Notes: generated by a model not told the origin, from the sequence alone. Positions 10,372 to 20,119 are shown, numbered from the stretch's first letter. The stretch: DNA of 37,680 nucleotides from Desulfurococcales archaeon (GCA_027067785.1 JAMOVL010000034.1:1-37680), one strand, 5' to 3'. Translations and numbers: made by a program.

Positions 10372-11648
10372 CTCCTTCTACCCATGTATTTCTTACTGAT
10401 TTTCTTCTGTATAAGATCAACTACATATTGCTCAAGGAGATCTAAGGGCCCATAATGAATACTAATTAGAGTAGTTCTCCCTCTAAGCCCTTTACCACTT
10501 GTCCTAGCATCTATAACATTTGCTTTCTTCAAGTTCATTATATAACCATACACCTGAGTATGCCTGCGGGGCTGTTGATCGAATTCCTCACATACTAGTT
10601 CGTATTCTTTCTCAACATCGCCCATCTTAACATATGTTTGCCCAGTTCTTCTAAGCAGCCTAATAATAGCCAGCAATATCATGAGTTCGTGTAATGGGCT
10701 ATAGAGAATTGTTTCTGAAATGTTTATTATTTCTCTGCTTGTCCTAGAGATCGCTTTTCTAACATGCTCTATAGTTATCCTGCTACTTCCCTCATGCTCC
10801 GCTGCGTCGCCGGCTAGGAGAAGTATTTCGATCGCGTGTCTAGCGTTTCCTCCGCCGCCCTTGTCGCTGCCCTCATATTCCGCTATAAATTTCAGTACTT
10901 CATCGTCTACAACGCCCGGATAGAAGGCTTGTTCTGCACGATACTTCAGTATATCGTAGAGCTCTTTGCTAGTGTAGGGTTTCAATCGTATCATATGTTT
11001 TAACAGATAGCTCTCAGTGGATGGATCAAGAAGTGATAGCTTAGATGTGTCGAGCGAGATGAAGATGAAGTTTAACCGCTTAAGAGACGCTATAGTATCA
11101 TCGTATGTTCTAACTATGAAATATACTGCATCACTCCCGGCTATACTGGCGAAATAATGGAATTCGTCAAGTGTTATTATCGCGTAAATATTGTTTTCCT
11201 CTAGATGCCATAGAATAGCGTCATACATTTCTTTAACCGATAATCCTCTCTGGGGAAGGGGTACTTCTAGCTGGCGGGCTATCTCGGCTACGACGTTATA
11301 TAGTGTCCTGTTTCTATGACAGTTAACATGAACATATCTGAGATTATAGCCTTTCAGCCGGGCTATCCTGGCAAATTCTCTACCAAACACTCTTGCGGTA
11401 ACTGTTTTTCCAACACCAACACCGCCAACCAATAGTACGCGCTGTGAGAAACTACCAGGGGATATTATTAGGTGTTTGAAAGCTGAAGCCAATAGTTTTA
11501 TTTCTTTCTCTCTATGGGGAAGTTTATCGGGTATGTATTCTGGGGCTAGGCTCTCTCTGCTCTTGAATATTGTCGGTCTGCTAAGCTCTTCTTCTATGAT
11601 CTTCCATGTTTCATTGTCGTCGGAGTTAGGCCAGTTCAATATATACAC
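10368..11648 (-). CDS. Orc1/Cdc6 family replication initiator (GTG start)
   Basis: VLLVGGVGVGKTVTARVF, IITLDEFHYF, C-terminal winged helix. Confidence 0.85.
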   Translation of the reverse strand: MYILNWPNSDDNETWKIIEEELSRPTIFKSRESLAPEYIPDKLPHREKEIKLLASAFKHLIISPGSFSQRVLLVGGVGVGKTVTARVFGREFARIARLKGYNLRYVHVNCHRNRTLYNVVAEIARQLEVPLPQRGLSVKEMYDAILWHLEENNIYAIITLDEFHYFASIAGSDAVYFIVRTYDDTIASLKRLNFIFISLDTSKLSLLDPSTESYLLKHMIRLKPYTSKELYDILKYRAEQAFYPGVVDDEVLKFIAEYEGSDKGGGGNARHAIEILLLAGDAAEHEGSSRITIEHVRKAISRTSREIINISETILYSPLHELMILLAIIRLLRRTGQTYVKMGDVEKEYELVCEEFDQQPRRHTQVYGYIMNLKKANVIDARTSGKGLRGRTTLISIHYGPLDLLEQYVVDLIQKKISKKYMGRRR

Positions 11649-11696
11649 CCAGCACTTTCACTCTACTATTTACATAAAGGGATATAAAAAACGAAA

Positions 11697-12200
11697 CTAG
11701 CACTCAGCGATACCTAGAACCAATAGATCATCGATACCCTCAACATACAGACATACTTGGGAATCCGGGTCATGGCGTAAACCATGCTTCCCGAGGATCT
11801 TTAAAATATTCTTCCATAAAACAGGGCTTAATCCTCTACGTCCTCTTATCTTCATCTTAAGCCTAATCTTTGAAGACAGTTTCTTCTCCTCCAGTAATGA
11901 GTCTACAGCCTTTTCTAGCCTATCCGGATTTATACTATGGGGATAATAGAGGATTCTCTCTGCAGGAACTATTTTCTCAACGAAACCGTATTCATAGCTT
12001 CTAGCATACCTATATGCTTCTTCTGGCTCCAGCCTTGAAGAATAGACCATTAATAATCCTGGATATCTTGTCCTTAAAACCATTATTTCATAGTCTTTAT
12101 GAAATAATACATTACCTATTTCTTCCTCACACCATTCTTCGCTACCAGCCCTACAAGTTACTATTAATACAAGTCTTTTTCCTTCTATTTCGTCCTTCAT
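11697..12200 (-). CDS. THUMP-domain protein
   Basis: KIRLKMKIRGRRGL...VCLYVEGIDDLLVLGI resembles the THUMP fold. Confidence 0.6.
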   Translation of the reverse strand: MKDEIEGKRLVLIVTCRAGSEEWCEEEIGNVLFHKDYEIMVLRTRYPGLLMVYSSRLEPEEAYRYARSYEYGFVEKIVPAERILYYPHSINPDRLEKAVDSLLEEKKLSSKIRLKMKIRGRRGLSPVLWKNILKILGKHGLRHDPDSQVCLYVEGIDDLLVLGIAEC

Positions 12201-12856
12201 TTTGGCTCCTCGGCTAGTTTCCTGAGTAGCTCGTCTTGATATTTTGCTTTAACGAGGAATAGGATTATGTCATTGTATCTTATCGTGGTGTTTTCATCGA
12301 TAAATAATGATTCATCGCCTCGAAGGATCAATATAGGTCTAGCTTTATCATAGTCTATGTCTAGCTCCTTTATCTTTTTACCATCAAGTTCCTTGGCTAT
12401 CTTGATCGGGAGTAGCCTCGTGTCTCCTCTGAGTATTATTGATAAGTTAAGAATATTGAAATCCTTAAGTATCGAGAGAGCTTGAAACGATATTAGACGG
12501 CTTGGATTAATGATATTGTTTATACCCATATAGATTAGTAGGTCATTATAGCCTGTATCCTCTATCTTGGTAATTATTCTCTTGACACCCATTGTTTTCG
12601 CTATAAGAGATATGATGACGTTGTCTCTATCATTACCTGTCATAGCTATTAACGCATCTGCCTGATCAATACCGCTATCCTTCAATACTTGGGGATGAGC
12701 AGCATTGCCGTGTATTACTAGACAATCAAGTCTTTCTGCGAGCTCTTCGGCCCGTTGTTTGTCTTTCTCGATAACTATTACTTCATGTCCTTCACTGATC
12801 AACGCGTTTGCAAGTTCTACTCCTGTATCTCCTCCGCCAGCTATGATTACCCTCAT
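12197..12856 (-). CDS. trkA: TrkA-type K+ uptake regulatory subunit
   Basis: MRVIIAGGGDTGVELANAL Rossmann motif, VIHGNAAHPQVLKDSGI, TrkA-C domain. Confidence 0.92.
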   Translation of the reverse strand: MRVIIAGGGDTGVELANALISEGHEVIVIEKDKQRAEELAERLDCLVIHGNAAHPQVLKDSGIDQADALIAMTGNDRDNVIISLIAKTMGVKRIITKIEDTGYNDLLIYMGINNIINPSRLISFQALSILKDFNILNLSIILRGDTRLLPIKIAKELDGKKIKELDIDYDKARPILILRGDESLFIDENTTIRYNDIILFLVKAKYQDELLRKLAEEPK

Positions 12857-12873
12857 GGCTTGCGAACCACCAA

Positions 12874-14229
12874 TTACCTATGGAACAAGTTATAGAATAC
12901 TATTATAAATGGAATTACCTCTACTCTTCCTAGCCACATATCGATTATCAATACTATTTTTAGAGGCGCTGCTAGACTCGGTGATGAAAGACCCACCGAT
13001 AAGCCCGTAGTGGCGAGAGCTGATGCTGTTTCGAAGAGGCTGCTCGATAAGCTGTAACCATATGTCATAAATACTAATGTGCTTATGATGAGGACAAAAA
13101 TGTACATGAAGAGGAGATTATATGCAAGCCTAATATCATCTTCTTGGACAGGTTCGCTAGATATTTTCACGGGCAAAACCGATCCTTTAGGAGAGATTGC
13201 CTGCTTAATATGTCTGGCGAAAGATTTGAACAGAATAATTATTCTAAGCTGCTTAATACCTCCCCCTGTGCTACCTAGACATGCCCCACTGATCATGAGA
13301 ATTATTAGTACAAATCTCGTAAAATCATTCGAGCCCGTAAGATCTATAGCTGTATAACCAGTAGTAGAAGCCGCCGAGACAACTTCGAAGACCGATTTTG
13401 CAAGAGGTACTCCTGATATAAGTGTTAGAAGAAGCGAGCCTATCAAGACCCCTATCGCAAAAGAAGTGATCTGCGGGAGAAACACTTTCTCGCGTCGGTA
13501 TTTAAAGAGCATATAGTACATTATAAGTGGCTGAGCACTAATAAACATGAAGAACGATACTATCGGCAACATGTTCTCAGGGAAAATACTGTATGTTGAA
13601 AAACCACCAGTACTAATCGTAGTCAGCGCATTGATAAGGGCTGAATAAGGAGTCATGCCAAAAACAACATATGCTATAAAAGCAAGCAGTGTAAGGACAG
13701 AGTATATTTTAAGTATCTCGACAACATTTTTTCTGCTCAAAGGACTTATTCTGATCTTACCGAGATGAGCTAGGTACAAGTTATACGCTGCCGAACCCGG
13801 AGACACCAGGATCGTTAACGTGAAGAACGCTATACCGAGGCCTCCTATCCATTGGTAGTATGAACGTAGGAAATTAATTGTTGGATCAATCATCTCGGGG
13901 GATAAACAGGATAAACCAGTAGTCGTTATGGAAGATACTCCTTCAAATAATGCATTGATGAAACTTATGCCTTTAGTCATTAGAGGAGATAATATCATAA
14001 AAGGAGGCACTATAAACGCGAAAACCATGATCGTTAATGCTTCTGTAAAACCAATGTTTTCCGGCTGATACTTCTTAGCCAATAGATAACCTATAATATA
14101 TATGATAATAGTCTCAACTATCATTACAAGCTTGAACGCTAATAATTCCTCAAACAACAACGCATAGATCGTAGGGACTATATTAGCTATAGACAGGACA
14201 AGCAAAACATTACCGATATGATGAAGCAA
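12874..14229 (-). CDS. trkH: TrkH-type K+ transporter (TTG start uncertain)
   Basis: Multi-TM with four pore-loop TTG-like segments (SSITTTGLS, TTISTGGFS, SAASTTGYT, ALATTGLS). Confidence 0.9.
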   Translation of the reverse strand: MLHHIGNVLLVLSIANIVPTIYALLFEELLAFKLVMIVETIIIYIIGYLLAKKYQPENIGFTEALTIMVFAFIVPPFMILSPLMTKGISFINALFEGVSSITTTGLSCLSPEMIDPTINFLRSYYQWIGGLGIAFFTLTILVSPGSAAYNLYLAHLGKIRISPLSRKNVVEILKIYSVLTLLAFIAYVVFGMTPYSALINALTTISTGGFSTYSIFPENMLPIVSFFMFISAQPLIMYYMLFKYRREKVFLPQITSFAIGVLIGSLLLTLISGVPLAKSVFEVVSAASTTGYTAIDLTGSNDFTRFVLIILMISGACLGSTGGGIKQLRIIILFKSFARHIKQAISPKGSVLPVKISSEPVQEDDIRLAYNLLFMYIFVLIISTLVFMTYGYSLSSSLFETASALATTGLSVGLSSPSLAAPLKIVLIIDMWLGRVEVIPFIIVFYNLFHR

Positions 14230-14379
14230 CGTGTCCTTACTGTACCTTCGGAACGACAGGCCCCACGACCCCCGCCACTAATAGTACCTCTAGATTTTTT
14301 GAAGCACTATGACTTATTACCATCAATATATAAAAACACATTTAACACATATCTCTGAACAAAGATCATTGGTTTCGGG

Positions 14380-15213
14380 ATGAAGACTATGACTCCCCCA
14401 GACCCGCTGAGGGATGAGGAGGGTTTCGCGCCCGGACCGTCATCCCTCGAAGAAGATAGACATGATAAACGCATAATTGTCTCGTTTCCATCGCACCCAT
14501 TAGTGTTTATGTTCTATCTAGTGCTTCTCTTCCCGTTATTTCTAGCCGCACCATATATTTTCGGGTACTTATCATATCTTCTCGGATTACCGAAAATCAC
14601 TGCGTTTCTAATAGGACCACTTATATTTCTTATGAGCCTCGTTCTCAGCCCGATCAATATCGTGATTAAACGGATAAGGACTGGGAGACAGTTACTTGTT
14701 TTTGAGCAGAGATACGTGAATTTCTTCGGGATACCCTTCCCTGTTATAACGCCTAAAATAGTGATGCAAGAAGTAGTCCTTGCGATAAATGTTGGGGGAG
14801 CAATTATCCCTATTACTATGAGCATATTGCTATTGTTCAGAATAGCTATGTTTTCCGCCGTATACTTTGTAGAATCACTCGTTGTTATAGCTATAACCGC
14901 CGCTATATCCTATGCATCATCACGCGCTATACCGGGCGTGGGAATAGCCGTTCCCGCATTTCTGCCTCCTCTAACAAGCGTTATAGCAACAGCCCTCCTT
15001 GTACATGAGACATTTATGGCGATGCCGATAGCGTATATCGGCGGTGTTCTCGGTAGCCTCATAGGTGCTGATCTGCTAAGGCTCAGTAAAGAACTAGAAA
15101 AATTCATTGAACAATACGGTGCAACGATGCTGAGCATAGGGGGAGCGGGCACTTTTGACGGCATCTATCTTTCAGGATTAATAGCATCATTATTTGTACC
15201 GTTATTCACATAA
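14380..15213 (+). CDS. DUF1614-like integral membrane protein
   Basis: Multi-TM; NVGGAIIPITMSILLLF and GVGIAVPAFLPPLTSVIAT segments. Confidence 0.6.
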   Translation: MKTMTPPDPLRDEEGFAPGPSSLEEDRHDKRIIVSFPSHPLVFMFYLVLLFPLFLAAPYIFGYLSYLLGLPKITAFLIGPLIFLMSLVLSPINIVIKRIRTGRQLLVFEQRYVNFFGIPFPVITPKIVMQEVVLAINVGGAIIPITMSILLLFRIAMFSAVYFVESLVVIAITAAISYASSRAIPGVGIAVPAFLPPLTSVIATALLVHETFMAMPIAYIGGVLGSLIGADLLRLSKELEKFIEQYGATMLSIGGAGTFDGIYLSGLIASLFVPLFT

Positions 15214-15270
15214 CCAAGATCAGAGAACACACAAGTTTAAATATCGTTAACAACTAAAACCCTAGTCCAG

Positions 15271-15552
15271 GTGACTAGCATGGCTAGAGGTAAGAAAGGA
15301 CGCAAAGAGGAAGCCACAGAGACGAAAAGGATAGTGTCTCTCGAGACACAGATCGAGGTCACCGGAGATCTAGTTAAACGATTCGAGCGTGATCTAAAAC
15401 GTGGTTCCTTCAAAGTTATCACTCCATATCAGTTAGCACAAGCATACAGTATCAGGATCAGCACCGCAAGGAAACTACTAAGGATTGCAAATGAAAAAGG
15501 ATTAATCAAATTATATAGTGGTGGGAGAAACCCAATATACATTAAAGCCTAA
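15271..15552 (+). CDS. rps25e: 30S ribosomal protein S25e (start may be ATG 15280)
   Basis: KVITPYQLAQAYSIRISTARKLLRIANEKGLIKLYSGGRNPIYIKA. Confidence 0.92.
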   Translation: MTSMARGKKGRKEEATETKRIVSLETQIEVTGDLVKRFERDLKRGSFKVITPYQLAQAYSIRISTARKLLRIANEKGLIKLYSGGRNPIYIKA

Positions 15553-15557
15553 GACGA

Positions 15558-16601
15558 CTATAGTATTTTGCCTAGTTCCTCGTTCTCATAAACTATAGTG
15601 TTATTCCTTGTGTTAACTACTAACCAGTTCTTCTCAGGATCAAATATTATTATCTCACCATAGAGTTCGGAAGCTCTAACAATATCATTAATATCTTCAA
15701 CTCTGATTACTTCTTTATTCCCTTCAATGAATCTACCCTTGAATATTCTTGACTTGTATTTCTGCAGTACCTTACCTGTGCGATATCCGCTGCTATCGTT
15801 AATGGTATAATAAGCTACGGCGCCCAGTGATGAGAGCATTATAGTTGCTGATATAAGGGCTGTGTAGAATGTTTTTTCTCGTAGCCATTCCGTATTGAAT
15901 GAGAGGCCGAGGATCGATGTATTCGTTGGTATGTATGTTGCACTCTCCCTGTTGATGCTTAATGTAGTGTTGTCTATTTTTGTTGTTATAACTCTGTTTA
16001 GTTCATTATAATGAACAGTTATTGTAGGTGTGAATGAGTGTACTTGATATGCGTAATTATAATTTATCGTGAATAATACTTTGTATTTTATCGTTATTGT
16101 GTATCCTATAGGGTGAAGGCCTATCTGGCTATTTACATCTTTTACGAATTTAGTGTATTTATCGAAGGATAAGTACCCTTTATCAGTAAATGTATTATTT
16201 GTGGTTAGCAGGTTTTCGTTGATAATAGGTTTTTTCCACGATGATGTCGATATTTCTACTATTTTGACTGCTTTGATCGATACATTCGTTGGCGATCCGT
16301 AATCGGGGTCCTCACCATACCTGTAATTGATCGTAATATTGTATAGTAACCCCTTGGCAAGCATCATGTAGATAGAACTGCTCTTAATCACTGTCTTGTT
16401 ATCGAATAGTATTGAGGGCTTTATATGATAGGCATAATTGATTTCTGCTCTTGCTTCTAGTATTTTTGTATTTATATTTCTCCTTATATATGAGGGTGTT
16501 TTATATGCTAGGCTGAGTGCAGATGCGGATATTATGAATACCGCCATAGATAGGACGAGTACTACTAGTAGTATTTTCTTATAGTTTTTAATTAACTTCA
16601 T
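15558..16601 (-). CDS. DUF5305-like membrane/extracellular protein
   Basis: N-terminal TM, beta-rich extracellular region, second TM; overlaps the signal peptidase by 14 nt. Confidence 0.6.
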   Translation of the reverse strand: MKLIKNYKKILLVVLVLSMAVFIISASALSLAYKTPSYIRRNINTKILEARAEINYAYHIKPSILFDNKTVIKSSSIYMMLAKGLLYNITINYRYGEDPDYGSPTNVSIKAVKIVEISTSSWKKPIINENLLTTNNTFTDKGYLSFDKYTKFVKDVNSQIGLHPIGYTITIKYKVLFTINYNYAYQVHSFTPTITVHYNELNRVITTKIDNTTLSINRESATYIPTNTSILGLSFNTEWLREKTFYTALISATIMLSSLGAVAYYTINDSSGYRTGKVLQKYKSRIFKGRFIEGNKEVIRVEDINDIVRASELYGEIIIFDPEKNWLVVNTRNNTIVYENEELGKIL

Positions 16602-17778
16602 ATCTATACCACCTTCTAATTAGTTTAATATAATATGATAAAAACAGGAATAGGAGAATAAGTGATACTAGGAATAATAATCCCATGTAGTATGTGCCAA
16701 ACAGATTGGATAATAGTATCAAGGGATAGCCTAGATATGGTATGATGAACATTGTTTTACCGATAATCTTATCCTGATCGATCCTCCACGGATCCGCATA
16801 ATTGTTTGCATCACCCTTCGTGATAACCCGGCTATTTTCAAAGCTGTATATCCTATGAACTATGATAGTACCACTGGTTGAGAACGCTATTATATCTCCC
16901 ACACTGTATTGTTCCATCTTCTTAACTATGACCATGTCGCCGGGATTGATCTCTGGTTCCATCGAGCCTGTTAGAACTACAAAAGAATGTACTCCTGCAA
17001 ACTGGGATATTGCTATAATGCCTAGAATTAGTACTGGAGCTATAGCTTTGATCTTGCTAATTATTCCTATTTCCTTTTTGGGTGTAAGCGTTGGGCTATG
17101 GGTGAACTTAGTGTAATCGAGGATTACAAGGGCAGCTATTAATCCTATCATTAACATAATGCCTGACATGTACGTTTTTATCATAGGCTGTATGGGGAAG
17201 TAGTACCATATGAGATCGACTCCTAGCCTATAGTAGAGTGCGGGGAGAAGACCGTAGAGTATGATAATTATACTTGTAGTTAAATTCATCATTAGTTCTC
17301 TTATGAATAATATACTTGTTTCACCAGCATTTGTCGCTAACTGTATTGGTTGTATCATTATAAACGACATGATTACACTAATGAGTATGACGAACACTAT
17401 GCTCCATTTCTTCAGCATTAATGCCTTTACATGTTCTATGGCCGACAAACTCGTTAGAGTCAGGATAAAGGGTGCTACGACTGCTAGTGGTTCAACGAAG
17501 TATATGCTTTTACCGAATCCAAAGAAAATTCCGGAAAAGAACAGGGGAGCTAGAGTTACTGCTATCATTAGGGGTATATAGGTTGAAATTACATTGTATG
17601 TTGGTTTCTTATAGATTACCCTCCTATATATGATAGTTATTACTAAGATATTCATAGTGATAAGCACTATGTAGAAAGACATACCGTAAAGTATGTTAAG
17701 ATACCTAATTAGATATGTTAATATCAGTAATAGAAACGGTATAATAATCGATAAGTAATCCTTAGTCGATGATAACAA
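16588..17778 (-). CDS. Polytopic S26B (SipW/Sec11-like) signal peptidase
   Basis: VVLTGSMEPEINPGDMVIVKK, VGDIIAFSTSGTIIVHRI, VITKGDANNYADPW. Confidence 0.9.
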   Translation of the reverse strand: MLSSTKDYLSIIIPFLLLILTYLIRYLNILYGMSFYIVLITMNILVITIIYRRVIYKKPTYNVISTYIPLMIAVTLAPLFFSGIFFGFGKSIYFVEPLAVVAPFILTLTSLSAIEHVKALMLKKWSIVFVILISVIMSFIMIQPIQLATNAGETSILFIRELMMNLTTSIIIILYGLLPALYYRLGVDLIWYYFPIQPMIKTYMSGIMLMIGLIAALVILDYTKFTHSPTLTPKKEIGIISKIKAIAPVLILGIIAISQFAGVHSFVVLTGSMEPEINPGDMVIVKKMEQYSVGDIIAFSTSGTIIVHRIYSFENSRVITKGDANNYADPWRIDQDKIIGKTMFIIPYLGYPLILLSNLFGTYYMGLLFLVSLILLFLFLSYYIKLIRRWYRYEVN

Positions 17779-17812
17779 ATTCTATCTCACTTTTTCATTA
17801 TTTTATACAAAA

Positions 17813-17829
17813 GGGTTTGTATATAGGGG
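17813..17829. promoter_or_regulatory. GTTTGTATAT motif upstream of signal peptidase
   Basis: GGGTTTGTATATAGGGG, same core as the tandem repeat at 19267-19292. Confidence 0.35.
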
Positions 17830-17870
17830 TTGAAAAACATTCCCCCTAATTTATGCGGTTAACTTATATA

Positions 17871-18551
17871 TTACCTGCCCGAGGGCACATTACTATCGTA
17901 TTCGTTCCACTGGATCGCATCATAGTATATTATGAATGTTAGATTTGCGTTCTGCGGCATGTCCTGGAGTATTGTTATGTCGAAGCTAATATCGGCTGTT
18001 TGTCCTGGGTGAAGCTGTAATCCGAAGTTGTCTCCCCACCACATGAGTATGTCGGGTTTACCGTCTCCGTTTAGATCAATCATTGTCCCGTTTGCGTTCT
18101 GCTCACTATATACTGAATAGTATGTCGATGTCCCGGTTCCATTGTAGAACCTTATACGCCATATCTTGAGCGGTATTGTTCCCGAGTTTACCACTGTGAA
18201 CCCTATGTGTGTATAGTACCATGGGTATCCATTTACGATTGTAACGTTTAATGCATCATAATCTCCATCACCATCTGTATCGATTAGCTTCACATATGTT
18301 GTTCCGACATCCTTGTTTTCAGGGACCGGTATGATTTCTTTCTGCGGTATTAGCGTATAGTTCACCATTTGGTCAGGTGTATTTACAGGGTCAGTCGTTG
18401 ATACCGTGCCATATTTGAATGCAAAGTCTAGTTTGCCTGTGTTTACATAGTTGTTTATTAGTAGTGTTTGATACCACATTGCATAGGCTACTATTGAGCC
18501 CACGAGCATTACGAGCGCGAATATTCCGATTATTGCGATTTGTTTTCTCAT
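17871..18551 (-). CDS. TasA/AbpA-like secreted pilus or fibre subunit with calcium-loop-like motifs
   Basis: Signal peptide ...GSIVAYA, then MWYQTLLINNYVNTGKLDFAFK; DTDGDGDYD and DLNGDGKPD; C-terminal QWNEYDSNVPSGR. Confidence 0.7.
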   Translation of the reverse strand: MRKQIAIIGIFALVMLVGSIVAYAMWYQTLLINNYVNTGKLDFAFKYGTVSTTDPVNTPDQMVNYTLIPQKEIIPVPENKDVGTTYVKLIDTDGDGDYDALNVTIVNGYPWYYTHIGFTVVNSGTIPLKIWRIRFYNGTGTSTYYSVYSEQNANGTMIDLNGDGKPDILMWWGDNFGLQLHPGQTADISFDITILQDMPQNANLTFIIYYDAIQWNEYDSNVPSGR

Positions 18552-18630
18552 ACATGTTCACCTTTCGTGATTGGAGGTATTACCCCCATGAAAAACTTAT
18601 CATTAACATTATGTTACGTATACACCCTTG

Positions 18631-19203
18631 TTACCTACCAGCTGAGCTAGGTACTTCGTTCCACTGTGCAAATGTTAGCTGTACTTCGAATGAATATGTC
18701 GTTAATTCTTCAGCTGCCTGCTTGACACCTATTGTTAGATAGTAGGTACTGTTCTCATTAGGATGTATTTGTGTATCTTTAGGTATTCTTAGGCTTACAC
18801 AAAGTGCTGTCTTGTTTAAGTCCTCAGATATATGAGGACGAAGCAGTTTAACTGGTATAGTGCCTATATTGGTGACGTTGAATTTTACTGTTACACAATA
18901 GCCTGGATATGCATTTACAATCGTAACATTTAGCTTGATCGTATTGTTTTGGTCATCGTATCTTTCAGGGGTAACGATTACATGTGCGACATCCTTGCCT
19001 TCATCGTTATTGAACTTTTCACCGCACTGAGGATCCGGTCCATTGTCGTTTGTTTGCCATCCACCGAATGCTACACGTACTTCACCTGTGTGAATGTACG
19101 TGTTTATCCGTATAGTTTCAGACCACATGGCTAGTGCTGAGCCAAACGCTACGAGGAGCGCGGCCAGCATTAGCACTCCAAGGGTTTTAGTTAAGGCGTA
19201 CAT
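18631..19203 (-). CDS. TasA/AbpA-like secreted pilus or fibre subunit (paralogue)
   Basis: Signal peptide ...FGSALA, then MWSETIRINTYIHTGEVRVAFG; C-terminal QWNEVPSSAGR parallels the neighbour. Confidence 0.7.
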   Translation of the reverse strand: MYALTKTLGVLMLAALLVAFGSALAMWSETIRINTYIHTGEVRVAFGGWQTNDNGPDPQCGEKFNNDEGKDVAHVIVTPERYDDQNNTIKLNVTIVNAYPGYCVTVKFNVTNIGTIPVKLLRPHISEDLNKTALCVSLRIPKDTQIHPNENSTYYLTIGVKQAAEELTTYSFEVQLTFAQWNEVPSSAGR

Positions 19204-19266
19204 CTTTTCACCTTAGGGGATAGGGTTGTGGATATACTTATATTTAGGAGAGGCAGGTTTTCTCCA

Positions 19267-19292
19267 GAGTTTGTATATGGAGTTTGTATATG
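19267..19292. repeat. Perfect 13-bp tandem direct repeat upstream of the TasA-like genes
   Basis: GAGTTTGTATATG GAGTTTGTATATG. Confidence 0.8.
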
Positions 19293-19435
19293 TATGAATT
19301 CTCTATACAAAGAAGTTTCCGGAAAATAAAATGTCTAAACTATAAAATAAAACAGACCAAAAAGAAGATCTTGTTTTTAGAAAATAATAGGTGTCTTGAA
19401 CCTATATGAAATAAAGATAAATAATTATTGAATGC

Positions 19436-20119
19436 CTAGAGTATTCTCAGCTCTCTAATTGTGAATCTTTCTTTTAGCTGTCTAAAACTATCACATCTTA
19501 ATAAGTTGAATAAGTGCGCCAGGTATCTTTTGACGTTTAATACTTTATCCTCTGATACGAACAAGACCACGTTGTAGCCTGTGTCTAAAGATACGATTAT
19601 TAACCATGACAGGATATGTTGAACCTCGATCTCTGTTGCTTCTTTGGAGAGAAAACCAATTATGTATTCTTTATCCTTTATTTTCAGATATAAGTCGACA
19701 AAATATGTTCTCGCAGACTGGCCTTTAATGCTTGTGCCTAGCCGTAGCGATTGCTCTATGCCGATGCATTCGGCTTCGCTACCTATTTCTTTACAAAATT
19801 CTCGTATGTTGTGTATTAGTCGCTGGTTAGAAACCATCGTGTTTTTCATTATCTTCCTTATCCTCGTAATGAGCATCAGAAGTCTTGCACCGAGGGGTGT
19901 TATTTTGTACATTTTCTTATCTTTTCCATTGCTAACGATTTCTAGGGCACCGTTATTTACTAAATCTGCAAGAATTGTTTCTAGGCTTCTCGTGTTTAGA
20001 TTAGCTGCGTAGAGAATACGTGTTTTCTTAGCGCTTCCCTCTCTTTCAACATATTTAAGAATGGCCTCGATAACCTCTATCTTGTTTCGATTACGTCGCT
20101 CTCTTTCCATCTCGCCCAA
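19436..20119 (-). CDS. Winged-helix transcriptional regulator with C-terminal sensor-like domain
   Basis: KIEVIEAILKYVEREGSAKKTRILYAANLNTRSLETILADLVNNGALEI...YKITPLGARLL. Confidence 0.7.
   Translation of the reverse strand: MGEMERERRNRNKIEVIEAILKYVEREGSAKKTRILYAANLNTRSLETILADLVNNGALEIVSNGKDKKMYKITPLGARLLMLITRIRKIMKNTMVSNQRLIHNIREFCKEIGSEAECIGIEQSLRLGTSIKGQSARTYFVDLYLKIKDKEYIIGFLSKEATEIEVQHILSWLIIVSLDTGYNVVLFVSEDKVLNVKRYLAHLFNLLRCDSFRQLKERFTIRELRIL

Noticed and set aside
12976-13020. C-box-like GTGATGA followed by CTGA
   Set aside because: Antisense within trkH coding sequence, no convincing D'/C' and no recognised rRNA match.
14409-14448. 9-bp inverted repeat GAGGGATGA/TCATCCCTC just after the DUF1614-like start codon
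   Set aside because: Several 9-bp inverted repeats with short loops are expected by chance in 37 kb; lies in coding sequence.
15825-15853. GTGATGA...CTGA half-guide pattern
   Set aside because: Within the DUF5305-like gene, only one guide-length spacer, no C'/D'.
18576-18584. GGTATTACC upstream of a fibre subunit gene, matching the 2323-2452 motif
   Set aside because: Single isolated 9-mer; one chance hit in the window is not surprising.
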